A stretch of DNA of 64,000 nt, from the NCBI RefSeq assembly GCF_000165425.1, contig NW_001799078.1, positions 124,001 through 188,000 of the forward strand. Reading direction: 5' to 3'. Under the pieces are notes generated by a model. The model was not told the origin of the DNA. It was given only the letters and a program-made list of their open reading frames with translations, and ran no database searches. The DNA comes from Paramecium tetraurelia. Lineage: Eukaryota > Ciliophora > Oligohymenophorea > Peniculida > Parameciidae. How positions within the stretch are numbered: position 1 is the stretch's first letter; each line of letters opens with the position of its first letter. Made by a program: the position numbers and the translations under genes. Shown here piece after piece: positions 1-12,445 of this stretch.

Positions 1-527
1 CCATAGAGATATAATTAATAACTAAAAATTATTTGAATGGATTGAAGGATAAGGATGATTAAATATAAAATTTATAATAATAAATTCAAAGTTTTCAACA
101 AGTTAAATTGGAATAATAAAATGAGATTAAATTGTTAGGGAGTATTAATGATAATATGGAATAAGAATAATTTGAGAATTTTGAATATAACTCAAAAATC
201 TAATTTACAAATGAAAAAATGATAGTATAAACGTAACCATAGGAGTTTCAATTAAATTAATTATAAAATGCAATAAAAGAGTTGGAATTGAAAAATCAGG
301 AATTGGAGACTGAAAAGATTAATATTTCAAATAACTATCAGTAAGCTTTGATTGAAGCATAATCTTTGAACCGCATTCAAGATAATTCTAATGAGAAAAT
401 GGAAAAGATATAGGAAGAAGTTATTGCCTTAAAATGCCGAATAGGAGACATGTTGAATACAGCTTAGGAATTCGGAGGGGCTTAATTAGTTGATAAATTG
501 TAATAAGCATTAGGAATAAAGGAATGA
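1..527 (+). CDS. C-terminal part of a coiled-coil protein (5' end outside window)
   Basis: One frame is open from the left edge to a TGA at 525-527 when TAA/TAG are read as Gln. About 175 residues are visible. They are rich in Gln, Glu, Lys, Asn and Leu, with heptad-like spacing (for example KAIKELELKNQELETEK-type runs around positions 260-320), as expected of a coiled coil. No catalytic motif is visible and the start lies upstream of the window. It converges on the CDPK gene with only 34 bp between the stops. The family is not recognised; a cytoskeletal or ciliary role would be a guess. Confidence 0.6.
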
Positions 528-561
528 AGTAGATTATTTCTTTAATAATTAAAATATCAAA

Positions 562-2246
562 TCATAAAGTAACTAAAATATTAGTAAATTCTTCTTCAGA
601 GATTCTTCCATCCTTATTCAAGTCACAATCCTTTAAAAACTATTCCCATATCTCCGGCTCTAAAAATCCCATACTATCTTACAATTCCTCTTTTGATATG
701 TAACCATCACCATTTGTGTCTAGCATGCGAAATGCCTATTTAATTCTTTTGATAGAAACTAATTTTTCAAACTTCATGGCCCCCATAATAAATTCAGAAT
801 AGTCAATTAAGTTTGAATGATTCAAATCTAGAGCATCTAATATCTGATTAACTTTATCTTCTGCCTATTCTTTGTTTTTTAATATTTCTTGATAACCAGC
901 AATCAATTCTAGCTTACTCAAATTACCATCAAGATTTTTATCTAGAGCATTAAAGGTAGCCTTCAGTTCATTGATTTCTTGGCTTTGCAAAGTTTAATTC
1001 ACCATAAAAGTCATAATAGCTTTTTGAAAATTACTTTTGACCTAATTTTAGCAAAATAAAATACACAGAATTTTTCAATATTATTTAATAACTATTAGGA
1101 TATAATCTCTTATTTAGCATTTTTTTAAACCCAAGGATGTAAGAGAGCTTATTAGGCAGAGAACCTTTTTTTGACATCAGTATTGAGCATATTGTTAATC
1201 AAATCTATAGCTTCCTTTGAAACATTAGACCAATCGTCTTTGTCAAATATTATTTTGCCAATTTTAACCTTAGCAAAGATTTCATTTTCAGTTTTTCCAG
1301 TAAAAGGAGGATACCCGCATAAAAAAATATATAGTATAACTCCACAGGACCAAATATCCACTTTTTCATTATATTTACCATTTAAAACTTCTGGGGCAAT
1401 ATAATAAGGAGTTCCTAATCGTTTCTTCATATTATTATTTGATGAAAAGTATCTAGATGTTCCAAAATCAATTACTTTGACCTCTTCACCCTATCCACTT
1501 AAGAGGATATTCTCAGGTTTCAAATCTCTTTAAATATCATGATAAATTTACCTATGTACTATTTATTTTTCATGGCAGTAGCTCACAGCTTTTAGGATTT
1601 AGATAATGTAGCCAGCTGCCATTTTCTCACTAAAGCATTACAGTTTCTTAATTCTTTAGAATAATTCTCCTCCAGGAAGGTGTCTAAATATGATAAATAA
1701 TTACTCAGTAACAATTATATATTAATCATCTTCTTAGAAGCATTCGAAAACCCGAACGATATTAGGATGATCTAAAGACTTTAAGATATTCAGTTCCGAT
1801 AACATTCTTTCTTAATCCTCAAATAAAAGTGAGTCTTTCTTAATTTACTTCAGTGCTCTTAAAATACCAGTTTTCTTATGTTTGGCAAGCCATACACAGC
1901 CGTAGCTTCCTTATCCTAATTTTTTAATGAGATTATATTGTTCTTTCCATCCCCCTTGTTTCATTGTGACAAAATTATCATAGCTTATCTTCACAGATTT
2001 TTTGGAGCCTGGCAATTAAATGGTTGATTTCATTTTAGACTGATTGGTGTCTGAAGAGAAATCAAGATCGACTTTTGATGCAGCACTAGGTGTAATATAT
2101 TGTTTAAGGGGGGAAGTAATGTCTTCCTCGTCATCTTGAAACGAATTCCAAGTCTCTATTTTTTATAACGTAGGAGTCAAGATTTAAGTGTTACCTTATA
2201 AGTGATTGTAATGGATTTCTGAGTGATTACAACACGCATTACCCAT
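562..2246 (-). CDS. Calcium-dependent protein kinase (CDPK), N-acylated
   Basis: Ser/Thr kinase fused to a calmodulin-like tail, activated by Ca2+. The start at 2246 gives MGNACC, a classic N-myristoylation plus palmitoylation signal, so membrane anchoring is expected. Visible kinase motifs are the Gly loop LGQGSYG, HRDLKPEN (completed across a 24-nt intron), the DFG loop, [11 protein letters not shown] and DIWSCG. The tail carries four EF hands: [30 protein letters not shown] and DLNKDGRIS. Three introns (24, 21 and 23 nt) leave about 538 aa, a normal CDPK length. The last intron lies between the kinase and EF-hand regions. The stop is at 562-564. Assignment is firm; the substrate is unknown. 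Confidence 0.92.
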
Positions 2247-2534
2247 ATCAGAATAATTTTTATATTAATATGAACATCATTTAATTTGGTCGAATATTCA
2301 ATTTAAACTTCTCGGCTTATAAAAATATCAAATCAAAGAATTTAATTTCTTTTCAATCATCTGATTAATGATAGTTATTAATTGAATAATGACAGATGAA
2401 AGAGGGTTTCAACAAATTAATTTGCTCTACTTAATCTTATGTACATTTAGACAATTTGATCTTGGTCATAAATAATGTATTAAAATTGATGTAAATAACA
2501 CTCAAATAAGATTATAGAAATAACATCAATTTAT

Positions 2535-4164
2535 TCAATAATTTTATTGTTCCAAGACTTCAATTACCTCCACTAAACTCTCTCTATTTTGAACTTCTTA
2601 TATCTATAAACTATGAGTAACGGGTTTTCTACATAAGTAACAAAGTTCACTTTTGCTTAACAATTACTCACAACACTCTTTGCAAAATCCTCCATGACCA
2701 CATGGCATATTGATCATATTATTCTCTTTTTCATAACAAACTAAACATAATTTTTAAGAATTCTGATTCTATTGCTCTTATTTAAGTTAAGACTAATCTT
2801 CGAATTATTTTTTATCAGAATTCCTACTTGTCAAATCTTATCCTAAACTTGAACTGATTTCCAGTCTTTGTCTTGGACTAGACAAGAGCAAATCGAATCT
2901 TTTAGATTGATCATTGTCATTCATTTAATATTTATTGTCTATTTAATTTAAGTTTTTTTGTTGAATAACAGATGGTTTGTGTTGTTTATCATTATTTTGA
3001 GCGCATCTATAGTAAGTTTACGATAATCTAACCATGAATTGAGGCACCTTTGATATGCTAATCTTGTGCATTCTCTTCATTTTCAGTTATATCCTATTTT
3101 CAACCTACTGCTGATTTTGATTGATTTGTTATATCTATTGCTCAACATACAAATTACTCTATGCCATATCATAATATAAAAAGTAATCGCTCTATTATTA
3201 TTCATTTCTTACATTAGTTTCGATTTAAACTTATAAAAATAAGCTAATTAGAGTAGGTAATACAGGATTGTTAATCCAAAGGCATACTGATTTAATTAGA
3301 CGACATGAAAGTCTAGTTTCAAAGCACATCCGAAAAGAGTTGCAAATGGTAATATAGTGATCCCAAATGCAATCAAATTTAACCAAATCCCTCCCTTAAC
3401 TTAAATATATAAATTATTTTAACTGATAATTAATTTTTTATCTTCTTCAATCCCTTCTAATTTATTTCTGCATTTTTAGAGTAAGTCAATAAATAAACAT
3501 ATTGCTATCACAAATGACAATCCAAGGAGAAACCATATTATAATTAATGTTTAAATCCATCCCCAAGTAATTTGTCCTGTTATTCTGAGACTGACAAACA
3601 CAAGTTACAGAGCACCAATACTTTTAAATGCTGCGATTAACTAAGAGTTTAAGATCAACTTACAATCTCTTAAATCTAAAATTATTGATCTACAGCATCG
3701 CTATCTGATGTATTTCTATTGACTAGAACTGTGACTGATAGAATCAAGAACTGTAAGACGAGTTGAGCATAAGAGATGAAATTTATATTCACTCTCTCTA
3801 CCTCTAAATAATAGACTATGGAAAGCAAATAGGATATTAAGACTAAACTTTCGAAAATGTTAAAACAACAGTATTGGGAAAGACTAGAAATAATAAAGTG
3901 TTATACTTTCGACTTTTGAGCAATCTATGCACCATTATTGTAAATGAGGATACGCAGCAGTAGATAATGATTAATTTATAGTCCCATTAAAATATTAAAT
4001 GAGCATTGTATAATAAGCAAAATCCGCTGAGTATTGTTATCATAACTATTATCTAAATTTTTCAATTCAAATTACTGATTTCAAATTGTCTTGGGACTTT
4101 GATCTAATTTACTACAATTCAAAAGAACTAATTAAATGATTTGATACTTCACAATTCCATTCAT
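2535..4164 (-). CDS. Multi-span membrane protein with C-terminal RING finger
   Basis: Five short introns (20-23 nt) give about 505 aa. The N-terminal two thirds hold paired hydrophobic helices, including one around SIGALQLVFVSLRITG. Their spacing resembles the TMEM185/fragile-X-F family, where helix pairs are separated by charged loops. The last ~60 residues form a C3HC4-type RING: CLVCYEKE, then MPCGHGGFCKECC, then ELCYLCRKP. A Gln/Asn-rich linker joins the two parts. RING proteins of this layout are usually membrane E3 ubiquitin ligases. The RING is secure; the TMEM185 resemblance is by eye. It lies 49 bp downstream of the Tubby gene on the same strand. Confidence 0.75.
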
Positions 4165-4213
4165 AAGACAAAATGATAATATAATAATTTTAATAAGATA
4201 ATAAATGATGTAC

Positions 4214-5317
4214 TCAAACCTGTAATTTTTGATCATAATTGCTTAATGCAATCATAAATGCTATCAAAGGACTAAATGGTGCTGCTATGTCCAAATTAAA
4301 ATAATGCTTGTCCCACTTTCCAAATTATAGATATATCTTTTCAGGCATCTCATCCTTCAGAATCATTTAAAAATTCTTTATTGAAGAAATCTTAACTCTT
4401 TCATAGAAATTGAGGATAAAAGTTTGAAGTTTGGGATCCCATTTTGGTTTTCGATTAAGATATTCATTATTTGGATCGTTTTGAAATTTAAACTACAATT
4501 TACAATGATTTCAATACACACTGTTATCTGGGCTCATTGGCTTTTGGAATTGCACATATGCGCAACTCACCCAGACATTATCTATAGGGTTCTTTCTTCC
4601 TTTTGGGATTCAATCCTGTATCATAAAAATAATATTAGTTATTTTTTTTACAACTAACCTGTCCTACAAATTGTGGAGATTTCCTTTCTATATTTTCTTT
4701 ATCTGCACTAATCAGATATTTATTTCCAACCTTTTTAGCTGCCAAATAGCATTAATTATCTTTTAGAAAGTAGAACTTTGGTCTAAAAGTATTAAATCCT
4801 GATTTGTTTATCTAAAAAGCACATTGAACTATCCCTTATTATTAAATAGGAGAAGTAAGAAAGTCAGATTGTAATTAAAACTAAAAGTTCTTTATGATAC
4901 TCGGATAAGCACTTATGATTAATGAATTAGTCGTAGATTTGTCTGGACTATAGGAATCTCTTTATTAATCGACTTTAGCCATTTAATATTCCTTTTAGTA
5001 ACCTCCCTTTTATTTTTATTCTAATTTCTTAGGAATATTCCCTTAATAAGTGAGATCATCTTCATGATCTTCGGCTACCAAATCGCCTACTCTTGGATTT
5101 TGTCTCTCTACTTTAAACTTCATTTATAGACAAGCAATACCATCTTAATTTCTAAAGGATTTTGATTTTGCACGTCTATTGAGTTCATTTTAATCAGTTA
5201 GGAAGGACTAACGGTTGGGGAATCGTTGGGTTGCTTAATTATGGAACCTCTCTAATGATTAGTTGAAAATCAAAATACTTTTTCCGCGATCCGTTTAGGT
5301 GAGGATTGTTGTTGCAT
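4214..5317 (-). CDS. Tubby-like protein
   Basis: Two introns (about 29 and 25 nt) give 349 aa. The C-terminal 250 residues follow the Tubby barrel in order: RPKFYFLKDNQCYLAAKK, then YLISADKENI, FVGQ, DTGLNP (DNGLNP in most members), KPKWDPKLQTFILNF, ERVKISSIKNFQ, IYLQFGKW and the buried terminal helix AFMIALSNYDQKLQ. Tubby domains bind PI(4,5)P2; TULPs deliver membrane proteins into cilia with IFT-A. The N-terminal ~90 residues are basic and polar and could bind partners. The ATG at 5317 was chosen because its frame joins the conserved frame across one intron. A later in-frame ATG at 5123 is the fallback. Confidence 0.93.
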
Positions 5318-5378
5318 AGCGATTAAATTATACTATATTTAATCAAATATACAAAATATATAAAAATTTAGTCTCATT

Positions 5379-6276
5379 TCATAAAGTTGTTACTCCTATT
5401 TATTAAATGCCTTAAACTTCATATTTGGCAGTAGTTTATTATGAAGTCCTTTCAAAGAGGCCAGCTAGTATTTTCAAGAAGAAATCTATCTTAACTTCCC
5501 AATAACACACTTGATTGTAAAAATAGTGAGCAAATATGCATCCCGTTGTTACCTAATTTAAATTTTTAAAAATACATCAATTGTGTAGTGTATTGCAAAT
5601 GTTATCACAACGAAAGCCTAATATAAAGAACACAAAAAGAATAATGTCGACACATACTTTTTGCCTATCCTTTTCATTTCGAGTCCACAAATCACCAAAT
5701 ATCCGACATGTCCCTAAATTAATTTCAATATTTACAGAATAAAAGAAATCAGAAAAAAATCCATACTTTACAACCAAACTTGGGATGTTTGGGTCCTCCC
5801 AATAGTAATTTTGGGGGGATTCCAGTTTCACCAGATTCAAGTGAATTGCCCGAATAACATAAAAGATAATTAAGGCTGCAAATAATCTAAAATTTCTTTG
5901 GTAGAGAACCCAATATAGTGAAATATATAGATATGCAACGTCCAAAATAATAGCTGAGAGCAATTACATAGAAATAGAAAACCTAAATAGCATCACTATA
6001 GTACCATCGATGTTCTTTATACAAATTGTTGATTGGTGTTGTAATTTAGTGTCCCACATCCCAAACTCCAATTATTTTTTCCGATGGAGTGCAAAAAAGT
6101 TGAAATAGCTAAGTAAGAACAACATATGAAAAGAACACAAAAATCCTAAATCGAAAATTGTAACAAGGATTCCCTGGAACTCCACTTTAGGTATGATCAA
6201 ACTTCTCTGGAAAGACAAAGTGTTTAATATCCTCTCCATTGTATATTGTAATTTTTTCGTCATTGACAGTCTTCAT
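5379..6276 (-). CDS. Sphingomyelin-synthase-like PAP2-type lipid phosphotransferase
   Basis: Three introns (22, 22 and 23 nt) give 276 aa with about six hydrophobic helices. The C-terminal PAP2 signature is present: a YYWEDPNIPSLVV lead-in, SDFFYSGHVGY with the first catalytic His (SGH is rebuilt across an intron), then a helix and HYTID with the second His and the Asp. This is the layout of sphingomyelin/ceramide phosphotransferases, which move a phospho-head group between phospholipid and ceramide in Golgi or plasma membrane. The exact donor and acceptor cannot be read from sequence; ciliates are rich in ceramide aminoethylphosphonate, so a variant reaction is possible. Confidence 0.82.
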
Positions 6277-6790
6277 TTTAAAAAATTATTAGAATTCCAA
6301 ATAAATTCCTAATTTCTTAAATGGGGATATCATATTATTAATTAATATCAAGATCAAACTTAAGAAAAATCTGATAAATGCAATAAAATTAATCAATTTG
6401 TATCCCTAACCCAGAGATTAGGCATTAATTACTACATAAAATATCAAATATCCTTATAGATAATAAAAAAGATCAATATTTTATATTTTTAATTCTGTTT
6501 TATCATCAAAAAATATCTAAATAACCTTGGAGTACATTTTGTTCAAGATTGTGATAATGGAATTTTTACAAAAATTGATTTTTGCAAAACCTGAGTTATG
6601 ATAAGAAATTTTACAATTGAATAAATGTGAATGCTTAAGAAATTCATTAGTAGATGTGAGAATCAATTAGGAATATCATATGAATTCTTAATACAAGATT
6701 GAATTTCGTTAAATGATAATAAATTATATCAAATTAAATCAATATAATAAATAGACCATTGTAGATCTAAACTAATTTATTCTTATTTAA
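6277..6790. other. Intergenic region, no convincing gene
   Basis: AT-rich spacer between the 5' end of the PAP2-like gene and the 3' end of the Cys-rich gene. A + strand frame is open over most of it with a single TGA in the middle. It has no early ATG and no splice pair that removes the TGA, so it was not called. Confidence 0.5.
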
Positions 6791-7603
6791 TCAATATAGA
6801 GTTATTACTGCAAATGAAATTATCTAAAATAATTGAGAATATAATTCGGCTGGATCAACACAGGCTTAACATTCCTGATTACCTGTGCTATTATCAAAAT
6901 GATAGATAAAATTGGAATCCAAACTACATCTAGATATGTTGGTGAATGGAGTTGTATCGTTTGATTCCTAACAAAATGCTCTTGTTTCATTCCAACTACA
7001 AAAAGTGAATTTTCTCTCTCCATTAATCGTCCATAAACAATTTGGTTGATCAAAATAGAGACACTCCTTTGAATTGCATTTAGATTAAGTCTTCTTAGCA
7101 TCCCAATAACATCCCAAACCATTGCATGCCTTTTCTGTAAGAATCTCATTGCATTTTGTTTCGTATGTCACAGAAGAGCATGCATGATCATGTTTCTCAC
7201 AGAACTCATAATTACTTAATTGTATGTTGCAATTATTGGTTGAAAAGTCACTACAATGTTTTCTATCTAATGTATATTTTATTTAACAGGACTCAGTGTC
7301 ATCAACTTCGCAGATAGATGAATTTGTGCATGTGTCATTGCAATGATAAGTATCAATGTCTAAACATTTCTCATCAACCCATTTACAATTGGGATTCCAA
7401 TCATCAGTCGTTGTGGTTTAATTGCATTCTGAATCACTGATCCTATTCTCACAACTCACCTAAATACAAATATCATTCTTCCAAAAGCATCCTCCAAGTA
7501 AACATTCTTCCTCCCAAAATAACTACTAACAAGTGCATCTAGCCACCAGTTACCAAGCAACTATAACGAATAACCCTAATAAAATCAGAATTTTTGCAGT
7601 CAT
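6791..7603 (-). CDS. Secreted or surface cysteine-rich protein
   Basis: Single exon, 270 aa. The N-terminus (KILILLGLFVIVAWQLV) is a signal peptide. The mature part has about 30 Cys, including CLLGGCFW, CKWVDEKC, ACNGLGCYWD, NCLWTINGE and a CQACV pair near the end, with several Asn-X-Ser/Thr sites. It ends in a hydrophobic stretch (SQLFQIISFAVITLY), which could be a GPI-addition signal. Repeated G/NCxW motifs recall PSI/plexin-like repeats and ciliate surface proteins, but no named family is certain. It is transcribed divergently from the TmcB-like gene, sharing the 261 bp upstream region. Confidence 0.75.
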
Positions 7604-7864
7604 CAAATTAATGACTATTTAATATTTTTTATAATAATAATAATTTTTCAAAACAGTCCTCATAATCGTTATATGTTGAAAAAATTAATTGTTTTCTAAA
7701 CAGTTTATTATTACTTTATTTTTAAATATTGTAATCGATTGCAGAGTTGTGTGAATATTATTTAAAATGTGTAAAATCAATTTTAGGGATTGGTATAATT
7801 TAGTCTAAATGTACTTCCTTTTACTCATTTCTGTCATTACTAAGGAGATTATTTAATTAATTTA

Positions 7865-10800
7865 ATGATATAATTTTATCACTATGTCTTAAGTCATTTC
7901 CTAAATAAACATCACAAAGTTAAAATAGATTCAGAAAAAATTGTTTCCCTCTTATTCATAGTATATTACTCTCAACTAATTTGCGTACTATAATAAACAT
8001 AGGATAATGCTTTAGATTAGCAGATATAAATAAACTTACTAAATTTATTTTAGTATTACGGTCAAATATGGAGACCCTACAATTATTTAATCTAATATAA
8101 GGGATTCAGACAATATGCCTTCCTAATACCTTCGCTACTGATTACATTGATTATGATTGATTTTTTCTTGTAATGGATGGAGGAAGTGAGAAGCAAGAAT
8201 GCATAATAAAAAAAGTTGAATTTTAAAGCAATTCATAACAATAATGAAAAAATACTGTCTGTTATCTTTCAGGTGCATTTGTACACTATATCACTTTACG
8301 AATTAGACCTTTTAATGTTGTCTCTTAGAGATGGAATATCGAATTTGCCAGAATCAATGGCTGTGCTAGCTTTCTCTTTTTTTTTCCTTTTTTGTAAATT
8401 ACTTTTTATACTACTAACCCTCATGTGTTCAGAATCGATTCACTTTCCAAGTTCTCCAATTCATTTTAATGTATTATCCATTGGATAATATTTTAACATA
8501 TTTCTTATAGTAATCAGTTTATATCTGAAATACGAAATGGGAGACTTGCAAACCTCCCTTTTCCACATCATTAATTTAATTATAATTGGATTTTACATTT
8601 ATTAAGAGTGCCAGAAGAAAGTCAATTACTTAAACACCTTAGTATTACTATTACTCACATATGGTTTTTTTAATAATTTATCATTCTTTTTTGTTATTGA
8701 AACCTCAAAGAAGGAATATTAAATAGCACTCCTATATGTCTTGTGTCCCTTGTTTCTAAATTTGGTTATCCATTACTCAAGAAAGTCAACTATTATAGTC
8801 TACGAAAAAAATCGAACTATTGATTAAATATTTAACAACCTCCTCATACTAGATGAAAACAAATCCAATATTTATAAATAAGATAATTTCTAAACTCTGA
8901 TTCTAAAATAAATAACAACTAACGCAGATGACCCCTTCAATTCAGAATTAATCTTGTTTAACAATAAAATCATCAAGTCCAAAAAGAGCTAAAAAGCTTT
9001 TTGGTACTATAAATACATTCTTATAAAATTATCACAACAGTAATACACCGAGACTCTGATGCTGATACACAATTTCAAATAATCCTTATTTTATTCAGAA
9101 TTAAGCAAATAATTTGTCAGAGTTCAGATAACTATTTCATTTATACAATAATTGAAACTCATAAATATCAAAAGTGAAGTTTATTAATTATTAAATTACA
9201 ATATCAATAAGAATTTTGATTTGGATAAACTCAACTCAAGCACTTTTATTCATTACAAAGTTCAGATTCAAAAAAGCTAAATTTAGATTTTAAATCTCTT
9301 TAAGGAAAAGGAAGCCCTATATGCTCAACTCTTGGAGGGGAAACCTACAAAAATAAATGGTATATTTAATAAGAGTTACAATATTCTTGAACAAGCCTTG
9401 TAATTACAATAGGATTTGAGGTAGGAATTAACTACCTAGAAAACATACCGCATTCATTAATTATTGACCATGCTTTACGTTGAATTTTTTAATAATATTA
9501 TATAGGCCGAACTTCTCAAGTACTTTTAATTGAATAACGAAGAGTTGAAATAGAATCCATTAGAAAATATGGATTTTCTCAATCTTAAATTAGAAGATAA
9601 CCTACTAAATACTTAGATAAAGTATTTTAGTTAGAGTCTCTTTTTGAAGTTGGGATATAAACTAAAAGATGAATCCTTTTTTCATTTCAAAATGCTCTTC
9701 CCGGACGCTTTTTATGATACTCACCAAGATCTAATTAGACGCTTTCTGGAAAGTGGGACTTGTAAGTATTTAAACAGAATCTCCGATATGCTGATTAGAG
9801 GATAGGATAATGTCTACTTTTACTCTATGTTCTAATTGAATATCGAAAACTCCAGTGAACCAGAACTATCTTTTTATGTTTTCATAAAAATAAATGAAGA
9901 GCAGCCGAATTCAGTATTCATCAATAAGCAAAACCAAATTATCGGCTATACCACATCATTTTTGAATTACATCAATAAAAAAAACATGACTTTTACTTCG
10001 AAATCCTTATACTTACAAGAGCTTAGTAAAGTAATCATTATCAATAAGCAACAACTTGGGTAAAAGTATGTAAAGGGGCGTTTGACATATGATTTATAGG
10101 AAGTAGCCTTAGAGTATATTGAAAGAAAAAGCATTGCAGAATTAGTCATATTGGATGAAAATTGGGATTATTTATTAAATCACGAAGTATTTAGTCAAGA
10201 ACCAAGTCAACACTGCAGTTTATTACTTAACCAAGAATCTGTAGTCTTAATACCAAATCAGCTTTTTATTGATGATTTGAATAGTCCACTATCTTTGGCA
10301 AGAAGAGACAAACCCTATTAAGAACTATTGCAAAGTGATATAAAACAAAACCAAACAATCAAAAGTAAAGAAGATAGCAACATAATTAGCGAACCTATTT
10401 AGGACAAGCCAAAATATAAATAAAAATTAAGTAATAAAGAATAAAAAGATGACATCAATAATGATTAAGCATCATCCAAGTTTTCAAGAGGATTTTTAGA
10501 TAATTCAATCTTTTATTCAAAATACAACAAGCTTAACTTATTTTTAACTTAAAGCAAAAGAAATCGTCAAATCACTATGGCGTTATTATTGCTTCTTTTA
10601 GCACTACTAATAAATATTATTTTTTAGTTGATAAGTTTGACTCAATTTCTACCTCAATATGAGAAAGTAAATTCAGATCTTGATATGTTGAGTATTAAAG
10701 GCAATTTCATGGCCCCTATTCATAATTGCGTAACAGCTTAGGTGAGCGTTGTTAATTATATACTCTTGGCATATGTTTTTAAAGAGATTACTCAAGAAGT

Positions 10801-12299
10801 TGCTTTAAGAAAAATGTAATTTGGAATGGATTCTATTTATAAATCATATGAACATTTAAAATCCTCATTTTCTACTCAATTAGACAACCAAAACCTCTAA
10901 GGGTTTTTCTATGATAAGGAAATAATAATGTATTAATTTGAGAATTTAACTCTGGTGCCACGAAACATATCATTAAAGCCTGCTTTGGTTTACTATTAAG
11001 AAGCTTAATACTTTGTTTCAATCATAGATTATTACAATGTGCTTTCAGTAATTCCTTCAAACGATTTTATTTATTATATGGCTAATATCTTAGAGGTTGA
11101 TAACTATTTTGATTACTTGAATGACGAGGTTGAAATATTTGTGGAGACTAGAATGAAAAATTTCGAGAGTAGTTAAACAAAGTTTTTCTTAAAAATGATA
11201 TTTTTATAATTGTTAATAGTGACTTTGGGTATTTCTCTTGTTTTGTAAAATTAATACACCCTAACAGAGTTATTTAGTTTATTTACAAATATTAATATAT
11301 TTGCATTATAGAAGGAGATTTAGAAGCTATAAAAAATGATCCACTTATTGAATCATGACGATGCATACTAGATTTACAATTTTGAAGTAAGTGTGTGGGA
11401 GAAGGAAATATCTGCTCAAACATTTTCATACAATTTGAAAATTAATTTGAGTAGAATCATATGTCATGAATACAAGTTGCCTAGATTAGCATTAATTACT
11501 ATATTTGTTATTGTAGTTTCAATTTATTTACTTCCTTAAATAATATTAGAATCTATGAATGGAGTCTTTTTCGATAAATACTCAAATAGCATAGATCTCT
11601 TGGTTAGATTGTCTTCATTAGGCTCAGCAGTGACAGCAGTATATGAGATTAGAGAAATCAATTATTTGATATCAGGTAAGTCTCCTTTTTTCGATTTCTT
11701 TACTGATTAAAAGCGAATTGAATAAAACGCTAAGGTTGAGCATGAACTTAATAAAATAAACGAATTTCTCTTTTTTTATTTATTCCTTGATTTGTAAAAA
11801 TTATAGCAATATTTATTAGTGAATAATCCTTAAGTGATGATGATATTGTATCGGTATTTGAAAATGTTCAATCATCAAATCTGTGTAAATTTATAACTCA
11901 TGTAATAACACTATTTATAATGATTAGTATAACGTAAGTTTGGCTGAAGAGCATTGTGATTTAATTTATGACGGAGTGATGAAATTGGGATTGATAAATG
12001 CACTCACTGAAATATACAGTTAGATCAAGACTGAATACGAAAACAGCAAAGGCTTTCAAATTTAATATAGGAATAAATCGGGTGCTTTTGAGGAGGTTGA
12101 AATAGGATTGATTGCATCGGATTCAGTTTTATATTTAGAATCTGAAGTATTTCATTCAGTAACGAAGAAGACTTCAGAAATAATAGATTCTCATTAAGTA
12201 TAACAATTTTTAAGGTTTAATTAGATTTTGATTGGTATCCAAATAACAATCAGTGTGATTCTTGGATTTATTTTGGTACGCTATTATTATCCATACTGA
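7865..12299 (+). CDS. Large TmcB-like polytopic membrane protein
   Basis: A frame of about 1,464 codons runs from ATG 7865 to TGA 12297-12299. It has one frame-changing intron near 11885-11940 (about 37 or 43 nt; the exact sites are unsure). The N-terminal ~300 residues hold many hydrophobic helices. A helical central region follows, then a PAS-like stretch near 9900-10070 (SVFINKQNQIIGYTTSFL). The last third has four more helices (including MALLLLLLALLINIIF and ITISVILGFILV) around large loops. This order matches the protist 'tiny macrocysts protein B' family. Its function is unknown; signalling or sensing is inferred. A paralogue fragment lies at the right edge of the window. Confidence 0.72.
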
Positions 12300-12445
12300 A
12301 TGAGGAGAACTCTGATAGTTAAGAACATGATATTTCTAATACCCTAGTTGCAGTTTTATCTAGATCAAAAATTTGAAACTGATTTCCGATTGTTATAAAT
12401 GCAAAATGTATGAGGTTGACATGTAATTGTGAAATTAATTTATAA

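Noticed and set aside
4424-4657. 77-codon + frame inside the Tubby gene
   Set aside because: Antisense shadow of the Tubby coding region, which has an exact family match on the minus strand.
6290-6800. Long + strand frame with one internal TGA between two minus-strand genes
   Set aside because: No initiating ATG in the first part, no intron that removes the TGA, and bland composition. At this base composition TGA is expected only about once per 50-60 codons in any frame, so the opening can be chance.
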